Counted from the first letter of the stretch, positions 24,904 to 34,429 are shown. The stretch is DNA of 58,663 bases from Lentisphaeria bacterium (GCA_017507125.1 JAFWBQ010000098.1:1-58663), one strand, 5' to 3'. Notes: generated from the letters alone by a model not told the origin. Numbers and translations are program-made.

Positions 24904-24932
24904 AATATAACACCTTCACAGACTTTTTTCAA
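24904..24932 (-). promoter_or_regulatory. promoter of the zinc ribbon-ispD unit
   Basis: On the minus strand TTGAAA (24927-24932) and TATATT (24904-24909) have a 17-bp spacer. The -10 lies only about 8 bases before the ATG, so the transcript would have almost no 5' leader, or translation may start further downstream. Confidence 0.5.
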
Positions 24933-24964
24933 CACATCTTTTGGCTAATTTTGACGAAAGAACC

Positions 24965-24993
24965 TTGATTTATCCGGAATGAGGCTTTATATT
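24965..24993 (+). promoter_or_regulatory. promoter of the nucleotidyltransferase-kinase pair
   Basis: TTGATT (24965-24970) and TATATT (24988-24993) have a 17-bp spacer, about 75 bases before the ATG at 25069. Confidence 0.6.
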
Positions 24994-25068
24994 AACTGAA
25001 ATGCAAGAACTTTCCTCCGGAAAACTTTCCGGGCAAAACAATCATACAATAAATGGAGAATAAAAAAA

Positions 25069-25971
25069 ATGGAACTTACTCTTCTGGTTCTGGCAGCCGG
25101 CATGGGCAGCCGTTACGGCGGACTCAAACAGCTCGATCAGCTCGGTCCCTCCGGAGAGACCGTCATGGACTACTCCGTCTATGACGCCATGCGCGCCGGA
25201 TTCAACCGGGTGGTGTTCATCATCCGCCGGGATTTTGAAGAAGAATTCAAAAAAGTCATCGGTTCCCGCTACGCCGACAAGATCAAACTGGAATATGCTT
25301 TCCAGGATAAAAACGATCTTCCTGGCGGATTCACCGTTCCCGAAGGCAGAGAAAAACCCTGGGGCACCGGTCACGCCGTTTACGCCGCCCGTGAACTTCT
25401 CACCGGCCCCTTCGCCGTTATCAATGCCGATGACTTCTACGGCGCCGACAGCTACAAAAAGCTGGCAGCTTATCTGACCAATCCTCCCGCCCCCGGCAAG
25501 GTGCGCGGATGTATCGCCAGTTTTGTTCTTTCCAACACTCTCAGCGAAAACGGATCTGTTTCCCGGGGCATCTGCTCCTCAGCAGACGGACTTCTGACCA
25601 AGGTTGTGGAAAACACAAAAATTTTCCGCAAAGACGGCAAAGTTTACAGTACTCAGGAAGACGGTACCGATGTGGAGCTGACCGGCAACGAATATGTTTC
25701 CATGAACTCCTGGGGATTCATGCCCGAAATGGTGGGGGAAATCGAAGCGCTTTTCCTTGAGTTCCTCAAGGCCCGCGGCACCGAGATGAAGAGTGAATTT
25801 TATCTCCCCGGCGTGGTGGATTCCCTTATTTCCGCCGGCAAAGCTGAGATCGCCATGCTTCACAGTGAGGACAGCTGGTTCGGTGTCACCTACCGGGAGG
25901 ATCGCCCCACAGTTCAGGCGGCTCTTGCCGAACTGGTCAAATCCGGTGCTTATCCCGCCAAACTTTTCTGA
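25069..25971 (+). CDS. sugar-1-phosphate nucleotidyltransferase-like protein
   Basis: 300 residues. The N-terminal signature LLVLAAGMGSRYGGLKQ and DFYGAD are those of NTP-transferases, which couple a sugar 1-phosphate to a nucleotide. RGEKPWGTGHAVYAARELL-like sequence (EKPWGTGHAVYAA) fits the substrate region. It is followed 30 bp later by an aminoglycoside-phosphotransferase-fold sugar kinase. This pairing suggests a salvage route: kinase makes the sugar 1-phosphate and this enzyme activates it (inference). N-acetylhexosamine is the most likely sugar by analogy with the NahK pathway. Confidence 0.85.
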   Translation: MELTLLVLAAGMGSRYGGLKQLDQLGPSGETVMDYSVYDAMRAGFNRVVFIIRRDFEEEFKKVIGSRYADKIKLEYAFQDKNDLPGGFTVPEGREKPWGTGHAVYAARELLTGPFAVINADDFYGADSYKKLAAYLTNPPAPGKVRGCIASFVLSNTLSENGSVSRGICSSADGLLTKVVENTKIFRKDGKVYSTQEDGTDVELTGNEYVSMNSWGFMPEMVGEIEALFLEFLKARGTEMKSEFYLPGVVDSLISAGKAEIAMLHSEDSWFGVTYREDRPTVQAALAELVKSGAYPAKLF

Positions 25972-26001
25972 ACATAAGGTAAAAAAAAGGCGGCACAACA
26001 A

Positions 26002-27096
26002 ATGAGTCTTACACAGGCAGAACTCCGGGACATTGTCTATAATTTTATCGTTTACGGTGATTTTCTGGTGGGCGTCCCTTTCGGGGGCGGTCACGTCAAT
26101 GACACCTACCAGTTGACTTTTGACCAGGGCGGAGTGCGACTCTACTACATTTTGCAGCGCATCAACCACAATGCGTTCCGTCACCCGGAGCAGGTCATGG
26201 AAAACCTTGACCGGGTCACTGCCCATCTGCTTGAGAAGATCCATGCCGCCCATGTGGAAACCCGCCGGCGGACGATCCGGCTGCTCCGGACGCCCGCCGG
26301 GAAAACCTATACCTATGACCGCTGCGGCAATTGCTGGCGGGCTTATGTTTTCATTGCCAACGCCCGGGCCTACGATGTGCTTGAAACACCGGAACAGGCC
26401 TTCAGAATTGCTCAAACCATCGGTGAGTTCCAGCTCAATCTGCTTGATCTCCCCGGCAAACGGCTCCATGAGACGATCCCCCATTTTCACAACACCCCCA
26501 AACGCCTTGAGGCGCTTGAGAACTCGATCCGTGCTGATAAGGTGGGACGGGTCAAAAATGTGGCAGCAGAAATCGATTTTGTCATGGCACGCAAAGAAGA
26601 GTGTTCAAAACTGTTGAAACTCTTTGAAGAAGGCAGCATTCCTGAACGTATCACACATAACGACACAAAGGCCAACAACATCCTCATTGACGACCTTACC
26701 GGCGAAGGTCTCTGCATGATCGATCTCGACACGGTCATGCCCGGACTTTCACTTTACGACTTCGGAGACATTGTCCGCAGCGGTACAAATCCGGCTGAAG
26801 AAGATGAAACCGACCTTTCTAAAGTGGAAATGCGTTTTGAGATGTATGAGGCGCTCCACAGGGGATATGTGGATATGACCAGCGACTTCCTGACCCCTGC
26901 CGAATATGAAAATCTGCCCTTTGCAGGCAAGCTGATCACCCTTGAGATCGGTATTCGCTTTCTCGCAGACTATCTGGACGGTGATATCTATTTCAAGACC
27001 CGCCGTGCTGATCACAACCTTGATCGCTGCCGGACCCAGTTCAAGCTGGTAGAATCCATTGAAAAGCAGATGAACAAGATGACGGCACTGCTTTAA
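26002..27096 (+). CDS. phosphotransferase-family sugar kinase (NahK-like)
   Basis: 364 residues of the aminoglycoside phosphotransferase/choline-kinase fold. Seen: a glycine-rich start GVPFGGGHVNDTY, YYILQRINHNAFRHPEQVMENL (closely typical of N-acetylhexosamine 1-kinase-like proteins), catalytic loop ITHNDTKANNILID and metal-binding CMIDLDTVMPG. Probable action is phosphorylation of GlcNAc, GalNAc or a related sugar at C1, feeding the nucleotidyltransferase encoded just upstream. Such genes are sometimes mis-annotated as mucin desulfatase. The substrate is not proven. Confidence 0.83.
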   Translation: MSLTQAELRDIVYNFIVYGDFLVGVPFGGGHVNDTYQLTFDQGGVRLYYILQRINHNAFRHPEQVMENLDRVTAHLLEKIHAAHVETRRRTIRLLRTPAGKTYTYDRCGNCWRAYVFIANARAYDVLETPEQAFRIAQTIGEFQLNLLDLPGKRLHETIPHFHNTPKRLEALENSIRADKVGRVKNVAAEIDFVMARKEECSKLLKLFEEGSIPERITHNDTKANNILIDDLTGEGLCMIDLDTVMPGLSLYDFGDIVRSGTNPAEEDETDLSKVEMRFEMYEALHRGYVDMTSDFLTPAEYENLPFAGKLITLEIGIRFLADYLDGDIYFKTRRADHNLDRCRTQFKLVESIEKQMNKMTALL

Positions 27097-27136
27097 GTCT
27101 TTTTTCAAATTTCAGTCAAAGAGGAGTTATTCCCCC

Positions 27137-28429
27137 ATGGCATCGAACAATTCACCGACTCTGACTGTTCAGTATGATCATTTCACTACTGAAAATTTCA
27201 CATTGCACTCTCCCCGGGTACTCATCGGTTCCGATCCCGGATGCGATATTGTTGATTCCAAAGGGATGCTTGCGCCGCGCCATGCTGAATTGCAGGCGAG
27301 CGGCAAAGATATCATCATCAGCGACTGCGGTGCCCCTGATGGCTGCTTTGTCAACGGAAACATTCTCGAACACACCCGTGTTCTGCGTCACAATGATGTG
27401 ATCCAGCTGGGCGAAATGGTCATCGTTTTTCATGCGTCAGCAGCAGGGGATAAAGCCTCTGTCTCAGGGACAACCTCCTTTGAGGGAGCGGCACTGAAAA
27501 AACTTGTCTGCCGTCTTGAAGAAAACATTTCCAAAGTCTTCAAAGGTAAACCTGAGACGATCCGCAATCTTCTTGTCTGTCTTCTTGCGGACGGTCATCT
27601 GCTTCTTGAAGATGCTCCCGGCGTGGGTAAAAGTGTGTTGGCACAGGCGCTTGCAAAATCCATTTTCTCCCGCTACCGCCGGATCCAGTTCACGCCGGAT
27701 ATGATGCCGTCAGACATCACCGGCATGAACATGTATGATACCGGTTCCGGCACCTTCCGCTTTGTTCCGGGTCCCATCTTCGGAAACGTGATCCTTGCGG
27801 ATGAGATCAACCGGACAACGCCCCGCACCCAGTCCAGTCTGCTGGAGTGTATGTCTGAAAGTGCTGTGACCATTGACGGCGAAACAAGGATCCTGCCAAA
27901 ACCGTTTTTTGTCATTGCCACTCAAAACCCTGAAGATTATCACGGCACTTATCCTCTTCCTGAACCACAGCTTGACCGTTTCATGATGCGTCTTTCCATC
28001 GGTTATCCCGCCCCTGAGGCCGAACTTGAGATCCTTTCCGGCTCCCGCAGCGGCAATATGCTCAATACGATTTCAAGCGTTGTCCGCGCCAACGATGTGG
28101 TCCGTGCCCAGTCTCTGGTCCGTCAAATAGAGGTTTCTGATGCCATCAAGTCCTATATCATCGCCATCGCCGATGCCACCCGGCACCACGAAGCTCTGGT
28201 CAATGGATGCAGTCCACGGGCGACACTGGCTCTGATGCGTGCCTGTCAGAGTCTGGCTGCATGTGAAGAAAGGGACTATGTAACACCTCAGGATGTCACC
28301 CGTCTTTACCAGGTCGTCCTCGCCCACCGTCTCTGCATCAAACTGCGCTGGAAGGCCCAGTGGAAGAGTGTGGAAAATGTTCTTTCTGACATTGTGTCCA
28401 AGATAAAGATCCCGGAAACAAACCGCTGA
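27137..28429 (+). CDS. MoxR-type AAA+ ATPase with N-terminal FHA domain
   Basis: 430 residues. Residues about 10-100 are an FHA phosphopeptide-binding domain (RVLIGSDPGCDIV, RHAELQASG, FVNGNIL). From about 120 comes an AAA_3/MoxR ATPase: Walker A EDAPGVGKS (about 158-166), ILADEINRTTPRTQSSLLE (Walker B), FFVIATQNPEDYHGTYPLPE (sensor 1), LDRFMMR. MoxR proteins usually lack FHA. It is the first of the MoxR-DUF58-transglutaminase trio. It probably acts as a chaperone or insertion factor for a secreted or membrane target. The FHA domain suggests control by a Ser/Thr kinase, none of which is visible here (inference). Confidence 0.93.
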   Translation: MASNNSPTLTVQYDHFTTENFTLHSPRVLIGSDPGCDIVDSKGMLAPRHAELQASGKDIIISDCGAPDGCFVNGNILEHTRVLRHNDVIQLGEMVIVFHASAAGDKASVSGTTSFEGAALKKLVCRLEENISKVFKGKPETIRNLLVCLLADGHLLLEDAPGVGKSVLAQALAKSIFSRYRRIQFTPDMMPSDITGMNMYDTGSGTFRFVPGPIFGNVILADEINRTTPRTQSSLLECMSESAVTIDGETRILPKPFFVIATQNPEDYHGTYPLPEPQLDRFMMRLSIGYPAPEAELEILSGSRSGNMLNTISSVVRANDVVRAQSLVRQIEVSDAIKSYIIAIADATRHHEALVNGCSPRATLALMRACQSLAACEERDYVTPQDVTRLYQVVLAHRLCIKLRWKAQWKSVENVLSDIVSKIKIPETNR

Positions 28430-28436
28430 AACTGCT

Positions 28437-29681
28437 ATGCTGCTTGCCCGCCCCACACATGGTGGATTGATATTTCTGCTGCTGACCTGCGCTGCAGGGG
28501 GAGTTGCATTCATGAACGTCGGTCTCATGACCGCTCTCTGTGCCTCCATTCTTGCCGGTATCTGGATCAGCGCGTTTTTCATGGCACAGTTCTCTTTTCT
28601 CTTCATCCGTCTGGAAAGACTCAGTGCGGCAGATGCTCCCGGCAACTCCACTGCCATTCTCCCCCTGCGGATCACCAACTGTTCCATCTTCTACCGGCAT
28701 GTCCTTGTGATAAAAGAGACAGTGGCATTTTCTCTTAAAAAACAAAGCCTCGCCGCCGTGCCGCCTCTGGCTCCCGGCGAAAGCTGTCTCCTCAGGCGTA
28801 AGATACACGCCGATATACGGGGACATTATACTCTTGACAAAGTGACCGTAATTTCCGGTGATCCCTGCGGATTTTTCCGCCGCAGCAAACACTTTCATCT
28901 GCCGGGAGAAATCACCATTCCCCCGCGCATAGAGTTTCTGGAACATCTGCCGGTGGCTTCTTCGCACCGCCACTCAGACGGAGGTGAAGGCCGACTTCTG
29001 GGATTTGCCGGTATCGGAGGCGACTTTTTCGGGATCCGTCCCTACCGGACAGGAGATGCCCTGCAGCATATTTACTGGCGGGGCAGCGCCGCCAGAAACC
29101 GGCTCATGGTCAAGGAGTTTGAAGCAAGCGTCACAGAACGCATCCACATTTATCTTGACAGCAGCATCAACCATGTGGGCCAGGATGACGTAGACAATAA
29201 CTTTGAACATCTGGTCAGCGCCGCCGCTTCCATCAGCGACACCCTGAGCCGCCGTTACTGCCGGCTGACCTTTATTTCAGAGTTGGAAGATCATTCGCGG
29301 CTCTATTTTTCAGGTGATTCCTCAGGCTTGCGGAACAAAATCCTTGAGGCTCTCACCGAGCTGCGCCCGTGCGACAGCGATACCGGAGAAATTCTGTGCG
29401 ACACGATCGAATATATCCGCCCCGGGGATACTGTTTTCCTTTTGACCATGAGTGTCACAGAACTTCTGACCCAACTGGTAAATCAGCTCAGAGAGACTGG
29501 CGTTCACGTTAACTGGCTCTATGCCCCGCCGGAAAATTTTCCTCCTGTTGAGCCGGATATCATCAGAGAGCTGCCCCCCAAATCCCGGCAGCTGCCGACA
29601 GAAAACGACATGTTTGTTCTCGACTTCAATTCATCTTTAGCGGAGCTCTTGTACTGGGATGATGATCTGGAAAAAGTTTAA
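28437..29681 (+). CDS. DUF58 domain membrane protein
   Basis: 414 residues. Two N-terminal transmembrane segments (GGLIFLLLTCAAGGVAFMN, ALCASILAGIWISAFFMA), then the DUF58 core with the hallmark GIRPYRTGDALQHIYWRGSA and EFEASVTERIHIYLDSS, a von Willebrand-like MIDAS candidate (LDSS). The start has no clear ribosome binding site, 7 bp after the MoxR stop. The end overlaps the transglutaminase gene by 23 bp. DUF58 proteins work with MoxR ATPases; the exact role is unknown. Confidence 0.9.
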   Translation: MLLARPTHGGLIFLLLTCAAGGVAFMNVGLMTALCASILAGIWISAFFMAQFSFLFIRLERLSAADAPGNSTAILPLRITNCSIFYRHVLVIKETVAFSLKKQSLAAVPPLAPGESCLLRRKIHADIRGHYTLDKVTVISGDPCGFFRRSKHFHLPGEITIPPRIEFLEHLPVASSHRHSDGGEGRLLGFAGIGGDFFGIRPYRTGDALQHIYWRGSAARNRLMVKEFEASVTERIHIYLDSSINHVGQDDVDNNFEHLVSAAASISDTLSRRYCRLTFISELEDHSRLYFSGDSSGLRNKILEALTELRPCDSDTGEILCDTIEYIRPGDTVFLLTMSVTELLTQLVNQLRETGVHVNWLYAPPENFPPVEPDIIRELPPKSRQLPTENDMFVLDFNSSLAELLYWDDDLEKV

Positions 29682-32115
29682 GGCTCTGCTGTCTGGCATT
29701 GAGCTCAATCACAAAGTGCCCCGCCATCCGGCGCATTTATGGTATGCTCTGTTGAGTTTTCTGAGCATTTCCACCGCACTGGTCATGCATGGACATGTGC
29801 ATTACACCATTGCAGTAACAGCATTGGTACTGCCTCTTTCACTTCTGGCGTATGTCCCTTACCGCTACTGCAACATACTGAGCCGTATGTTGTTAAACTG
29901 TTGTATTTTCGGCGCCGGATGTTTCTGGATATCGCTCCGTCTCAAACAGGATGTTCCCACAGACAAGCTGCTGGTCGAGGCGCTGGCTCTCTGGAGCCTG
30001 ACATTTCTGACAGCGGGAAAGTCAAAAGGCTATTTCTATCTGCTTTTCATAGACATACTGCTGCTGCTCTACGGTGCTCTGCTCCCCCGGCTGCTTTCTC
30101 TTTATCTGACCATAGCCGCCTTTGCAGTGATACTTATCATACTTTTCCGCAATCGCACCGGATTCCTTTCAGGTGACATGCTTCTTGCCACCCCCCGCCG
30201 CACTTTTCGCCGGACCTGGCACTTCTGCCTCATCTGGCTCATCATCACGGGACTTGCCTTTCACTTTGTTTTCGGGCTCATTCCCCTTACCGACAATACC
30301 ATTGAAGGACTCATTCCTGTCTCATTTTCCACCGGCAGAGAATCTTTTGCGACCCCGAAACTCAAGGAGTGGCTCAACTCCGGCAGAAATCAGAAAAACG
30401 GCCCGAAGGGACAGAAGATCAACGATGAGGTCCCCGGAGAGAATACGACCCTGAGCAAAACGGAAAAAGGTAAAAGTATCACACTTCCCCAACCGCCACC
30501 GAATGCCCCCATGATTCCGGGCGACGGAGGAAGTTCCATGGGCAAAGATCTGCTTTTTCAGGTAAAATCGCCTCTGAAGCTTTATCATCTGGCGCGACTT
30601 TATGACCATTACGACGGTCTCAACTGGCGTGTATCCACCCATTTGCGCCGCAACACTCTTAAAAGCGGCAGAGATCTCCAGGGGCAGCAGATCAAACTTT
30701 CATACTCTGTGGAAAAACTTTTTTCAGCATCACTGGCAATTCCATGGCAGTACTCTGAATTTATCCCGGATGATACTGTCAGAAGCACTCTTACTTTCTC
30801 AAGTCATTTCTGGGGAGTGCAGCTGAACAATCCTCCGTCAGTTTTTCCCTTCAAGTTCACAGCCCGGAGTACACTTCCTGCCATAACGCCGGATAAGGGC
30901 GGGAAACCCGCCCCCATCTCCTGGCCTGAGCGTTCCGGAAGACAAATTTATCTCAATCTTCCCCGGGAAAAAATTTCTCTCAGAGTGAAACAGCTTGCGC
31001 TGTCTCTGACGGAAAACCACACGACTCCTTATGCCAAGGCGATGGCGCTCAGGAACTTTCTCCGCAGCAACTACACTTATAAGCTCCATGCTTCCCCCAC
31101 TCCCCGGCACCGGGAAAGTGTTGATTACTTTCTCTTTTATCTGGGAGAAGGTCACTGCGAATACTTTGCGTCTGCCTTGGCTGTACTTGCCCGCTGCGCC
31201 GGTCTGCCTTCAAGGGTCGCCACCGGATTTTCCCCCGGCAACTACAATACGCTGACTTCGCTTTTTGAGGTGTATGAGTATCACGCACACGCCTGGACCC
31301 AGATCTATATCCCGGAATTCGGCTGGCTGACTTTTGATGCCACGCCTCCTTCCTCTATCGTCTCAGAGACCTATCCTCCCGGTCTGGGCAAAATGCGCGA
31401 CCCCTTCGGGGAGGAGTGGCGGATCCGCCCTCCTGAATTGACTGACAATACTCTTGAATATATACAAAAGCTCCGTATCAGCGAAGAAAGAAAAAAGCAA
31501 AACGGCGGCAATATTGAACAGACTCTGGATGAACTTGCCTCCGCCGGAGACAAACTCCGGGAAGAGTTGAAACAGGGGGATATAAAAGAGGCTGAGAAAG
31601 CCCCCGGAAAAGCTCCTCAGGGCAAGCTGGATCTCACAAGAGTGCGGGTGCAGGTCATGGTGCTGTTCCGTAAATTCCAGACCTCTCTCATTGACTTTAC
31701 ACTCTATATCGTCTCTTCCTGGACACGTCTGCTTCTTGCCGTCGCTCTTCTGCTTTTGACGGTGCTGCTTTCCATGGGGTTGGTCATTCTTTTGAGATGG
31801 TGGTTCAAACTCATAAAACTGCAAGTGATATACCGGCGCAGCCGGGATTTCCGCCGTCCGGTCAGGGCGATCAGAAACAGCTGCCGGGGCGCGCTGCTCC
31901 TGCTTGAAATAAAGGGGATGCCCAGACACGGCAATGAAGAGCTTCTGGAATACGCAGGTTTACTCAGAAGTGATATCGCCGCAGAACTCATCCCCATCGT
32001 CAGAGTGTTCTACCGCAGTGAATACCGATCCTGCCCCCCCTCTGAGCAGGATGCCGGAGAAGCTGCGGCACATTTGGAGTCACTCTGCACTCTTCTGAAA
32101 AAGAGAGGCCGCTGA
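29659..32115 (+). CDS. transglutaminase-like membrane protein (TgpA/DUF3488 type)
   Basis: 818 residues. The N-terminal 170 residues are a bundle of hydrophobic helices, with a further TM at about 195 (FCLIWLIITGLAFHFVFGLI). A large periplasmic part contains the transglutaminase core: catalytic Cys in GEGHCEYFASALAVLARCAG (about residue 497), His in YEYHAHAWTQIY and Asp in WLTFDATPP. Another TM lies at about 690-715. A charged cytoplasmic tail follows. It closes the FHA-MoxR/DUF58 operon. The substrate is unknown; members have been linked to cell envelope proteins. Confidence 0.92.
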   Translation: MMIWKKFKALLSGIELNHKVPRHPAHLWYALLSFLSISTALVMHGHVHYTIAVTALVLPLSLLAYVPYRYCNILSRMLLNCCIFGAGCFWISLRLKQDVPTDKLLVEALALWSLTFLTAGKSKGYFYLLFIDILLLLYGALLPRLLSLYLTIAAFAVILIILFRNRTGFLSGDMLLATPRRTFRRTWHFCLIWLIITGLAFHFVFGLIPLTDNTIEGLIPVSFSTGRESFATPKLKEWLNSGRNQKNGPKGQKINDEVPGENTTLSKTEKGKSITLPQPPPNAPMIPGDGGSSMGKDLLFQVKSPLKLYHLARLYDHYDGLNWRVSTHLRRNTLKSGRDLQGQQIKLSYSVEKLFSASLAIPWQYSEFIPDDTVRSTLTFSSHFWGVQLNNPPSVFPFKFTARSTLPAITPDKGGKPAPISWPERSGRQIYLNLPREKISLRVKQLALSLTENHTTPYAKAMALRNFLRSNYTYKLHASPTPRHRESVDYFLFYLGEGHCEYFASALAVLARCAGLPSRVATGFSPGNYNTLTSLFEVYEYHAHAWTQIYIPEFGWLTFDATPPSSIVSETYPPGLGKMRDPFGEEWRIRPPELTDNTLEYIQKLRISEERKKQNGGNIEQTLDELASAGDKLREELKQGDIKEAEKAPGKAPQGKLDLTRVRVQVMVLFRKFQTSLIDFTLYIVSSWTRLLLAVALLLLTVLLSMGLVILLRWWFKLIKLQVIYRRSRDFRRPVRAIRNSCRGALLLLEIKGMPRHGNEELLEYAGLLRSDIAAELIPIVRVFYRSEYRSCPPSEQDAGEAAAHLESLCTLLKKRGR

Positions 32116-32187
32116 ATCAACCGGAGCGATGTTCCTTCTTCTGAAAGGCAAAAATAAGAAAAAAATATTTGCAGGGGCAGGTTTTCA

Positions 32188-32217
32188 TTGGCATTATCGA
32201 CGATATGATGCTATATT
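32188..32217 (+). promoter_or_regulatory. promoter of iorAB
   Basis: TTGGCA (32188-32193) and TATATT (32212-32217) have an 18-bp spacer. ATGCTATATT forms an extended -10. Confidence 0.55.
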
Positions 32218-32271
32218 AACAGGATGATTGTGTTTTTTTCATAATATGAAAATATAAAAAAGAGGTTTACC

Positions 32272-33852
32272 ATGTCTGAAAAAATGCTGGTCAACGGCAA
32301 TGAGGCTGTCGCACTTGCGGCAATCGACTGCCATGTGGATCTGGGATGCGGATATCCCGGTACTCCGTCATCAGAAATACTTGATGAGTTCGCCCGTCTC
32401 GGCGGCAGCGCCGAATGGGCCCCCAACGAAAAATGCGCCCTTGAAGTGGGTATCGGTACAGCTCTTGCCAACGGCAGAACTCTTGTCACCATGAAACATG
32501 TGGGACTCAACGTGGCGGCAGACCCCTTCTTCACCATTGCCTACTCCGGGACCCCCGGCGGCGTGGTGGTCATCAGCGCCGACGATCCCGGCATGGCATC
32601 GAGCCAGAACGAACAGGACAACCGCCGCTATGCCGTCAGTGCCGGCGTTCCCATGTTTGAGCCTGCCGACTCTCAGGAGTGCTATGATTTCCTGATCGAA
32701 GCCTTCCGTCTTGCAGACACCTTCCGTTCCCCGGTGCTGTTCCGCATGACCACCCGTGTGTGTCACTCCAAGTGTGTTTTGAACCGTCACGGAGCCGGTC
32801 TTGCTCCCCGCAAAGCCGAATTCATCAAGGATCCCAAATCCAACGTCATGGTTCCTGCCTTTGCAAAACTTGCCCACCGCCGTCTGCGGAAAGATCTCGG
32901 AGCCATGGCTGAACTCAACGAAAAAGGTTCATGGAACAAGGTCATCAAGAGCAGCACGGAACTGGGTATCATCACATCCGGGATCTCTTACCAGCATGTC
33001 CGCGAGGCCGCTCCTGAGGCTTCAGTGCTGAAACTCGGTTTCACCTGGCCCCTGCCTCAGAAACTGATTGCAGAGTTCGTATCTTCTGTCAAACGGTGCA
33101 TCGTCATCGACGAAGGGGACAACTTCCTTGCTGACAACATCAATGCCATGGGCATCAAGGTGGAAGGCAAGGATCAGGAGTTCCGTTTCGGAGAACTCAA
33201 CGTGACCCGCGTCCGCAAACTGATCGCCGGCGACAACACGCCAGAGCCCCCTGCGGCTCCCGGCAAGCCCCCGCAGCTCTGTGTGGGCTGCCCTCACCGC
33301 AAGACTTTTGAGGCGCTCCGGGATCTGGATTGCATCGTTTCAGGCGATATCGGCTGCTACACTCTGGGTGTGATGCCTCCTTTCAACGCCATCCACAGCT
33401 GCGTCTGCATGGGCGCCAGCGTCACCGTGGGTCTGGGTATGCGTAAAATGCTCCCTGAAAGCGAAGCCCGCAAAGTCGTCAGCGTTATCGGTGACTCCAC
33501 TTTCCTCCACACCGGTATCAACGGCATTGTGGAAATGGTCTACAACCGTCCTGCCACCGGTCATGTGGTCATTATTCTTGACAACAGCATCACCGCCATG
33601 ACGGGACTTCAGGAAAATCCTGCCACCGGAAGAAAACTGGATCACACCCCTGCTCCTGCGGTTTCTCTCGAAAAGATCGTGGAAGGTATCGGTGTGGACA
33701 ATGTGGACATTATCGACACCACCGCCGAACATGAAAAATTCAAAGCGTTGCTTCAGGAGCGTTTGAGCTCCAACGACACCAGTGTTATCATCGCCCGCCG
33801 TCCCTGCATTCTGGCGGCAGTCAAGGCAAAAAGTTATGAGGTGAAAAAATGA
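32272..33852 (+). CDS. indolepyruvate:ferredoxin oxidoreductase, alpha subunit (no ferredoxin domain)
   Basis: 526 residues. Oxidises aryl pyruvates from aromatic amino acids to aryl-CoA, reducing ferredoxin; anaerobic. Seen: pyrimidine-domain start ALAAIDCHVDLGCGYPGTPS, the TPP-binding loop LCVGCPHRKTFEAL, SGDIGCYTLGVMPPF, GDSTFLHTGINGIVEMVYN and ILDNSITAMTGLQENP. IorA usually runs to about 600 or more residues with a C-terminal 2[4Fe-4S] domain. This one stops at RRPCILAAVKAKSYEVKK, just before that domain. The stop overlaps iorB (ATGA), so the loss looks native, not a sequencing break. Electrons must pass to separate ferredoxin(s). Confidence 0.93.
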   Translation: MSEKMLVNGNEAVALAAIDCHVDLGCGYPGTPSSEILDEFARLGGSAEWAPNEKCALEVGIGTALANGRTLVTMKHVGLNVAADPFFTIAYSGTPGGVVVISADDPGMASSQNEQDNRRYAVSAGVPMFEPADSQECYDFLIEAFRLADTFRSPVLFRMTTRVCHSKCVLNRHGAGLAPRKAEFIKDPKSNVMVPAFAKLAHRRLRKDLGAMAELNEKGSWNKVIKSSTELGIITSGISYQHVREAAPEASVLKLGFTWPLPQKLIAEFVSSVKRCIVIDEGDNFLADNINAMGIKVEGKDQEFRFGELNVTRVRKLIAGDNTPEPPAAPGKPPQLCVGCPHRKTFEALRDLDCIVSGDIGCYTLGVMPPFNAIHSCVCMGASVTVGLGMRKMLPESEARKVVSVIGDSTFLHTGINGIVEMVYNRPATGHVVIILDNSITAMTGLQENPATGRKLDHTPAPAVSLEKIVEGIGVDNVDIIDTTAEHEKFKALLQERLSSNDTSVIIARRPCILAAVKAKSYEVKK

Positions 33853-34322
33853 GCAGAATTCACAACATCGTCGTCGCCGGACTGGGCGGACAGGGCGTTC
33901 TGAAGGTCACAGACATTCTTGCCGAAGCTGTGTTCCGCGCCGGTTTTGATGTCAAAAAGAGTGAAGTCCACGGCATGAGCCAGCGGGGCGGTTCCGTTTC
34001 CAGCGAAGTCCGTTACGGCGAGTGCGTGGCAAGCCCCATGGTTCCCGCCGGCGAAGCCGACGTACTGGCTGTTCTTGATGCAAGTCAGGTGGATGTTGCC
34101 AAAGGTGTTCTCAAAGCCGGCGGCGTCATCATCACCCCCGAAGATCTGCCTCTTGACAAGCTCCAGAATCCCAAGGCTCTGAATACCATGATGTTGGGGG
34201 CCATCTCCAATCATATAGAGATCCCGGTTGAAACGCTCCTTGAATCTCTGAAAGCAAATCTCCCTGAAAAGCTCCATGAGATGAACGTGGAAATGTTCAA
34301 TCTGGGACGCAATTCACGGTAA
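33849..34322 (+). CDS. indolepyruvate:ferredoxin oxidoreductase, beta subunit
   Basis: 157 residues. The gamma-type pyruvate:ferredoxin oxidoreductase domain: NIVVAGLGGQGVLKVTDILAEA, SEVHGMSQRGGSVSSEVRYG and a Rossmann-like AISNHIEIPVETLLE. It is shorter than the usual IorB of about 190 residues. It partners IorA, overlapping its gene by 4 bp. Confidence 0.92.
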   Translation: MSRIHNIVVAGLGGQGVLKVTDILAEAVFRAGFDVKKSEVHGMSQRGGSVSSEVRYGECVASPMVPAGEADVLAVLDASQVDVAKGVLKAGGVIITPEDLPLDKLQNPKALNTMMLGAISNHIEIPVETLLESLKANLPEKLHEMNVEMFNLGRNSR

Positions 34323-34348
34323 AGTTCAAGGAATTAATAACTTTGCAC

Positions 34349-34377
34349 TTGCAAAAACAGTTGACTGGTGCTATATT
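34349..34377 (+). promoter_or_regulatory. promoter of rplU-purC
   Basis: TTGCAA (34349-34354) and TATATT (34372-34377) have a 17-bp spacer, with GTGC directly before the -10. Confidence 0.65.
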
Positions 34378-34429
34378 ATAAGTCTTGTATATCAGTGTAT
34401 CTTGTAAATCAAATAAACAGGAGTTGAAA

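Noticed and set aside
23990..24910. 306-codon frame opposite ispD and the zinc ribbon
   Set aside because: Shadow of two recognised genes; no family match.
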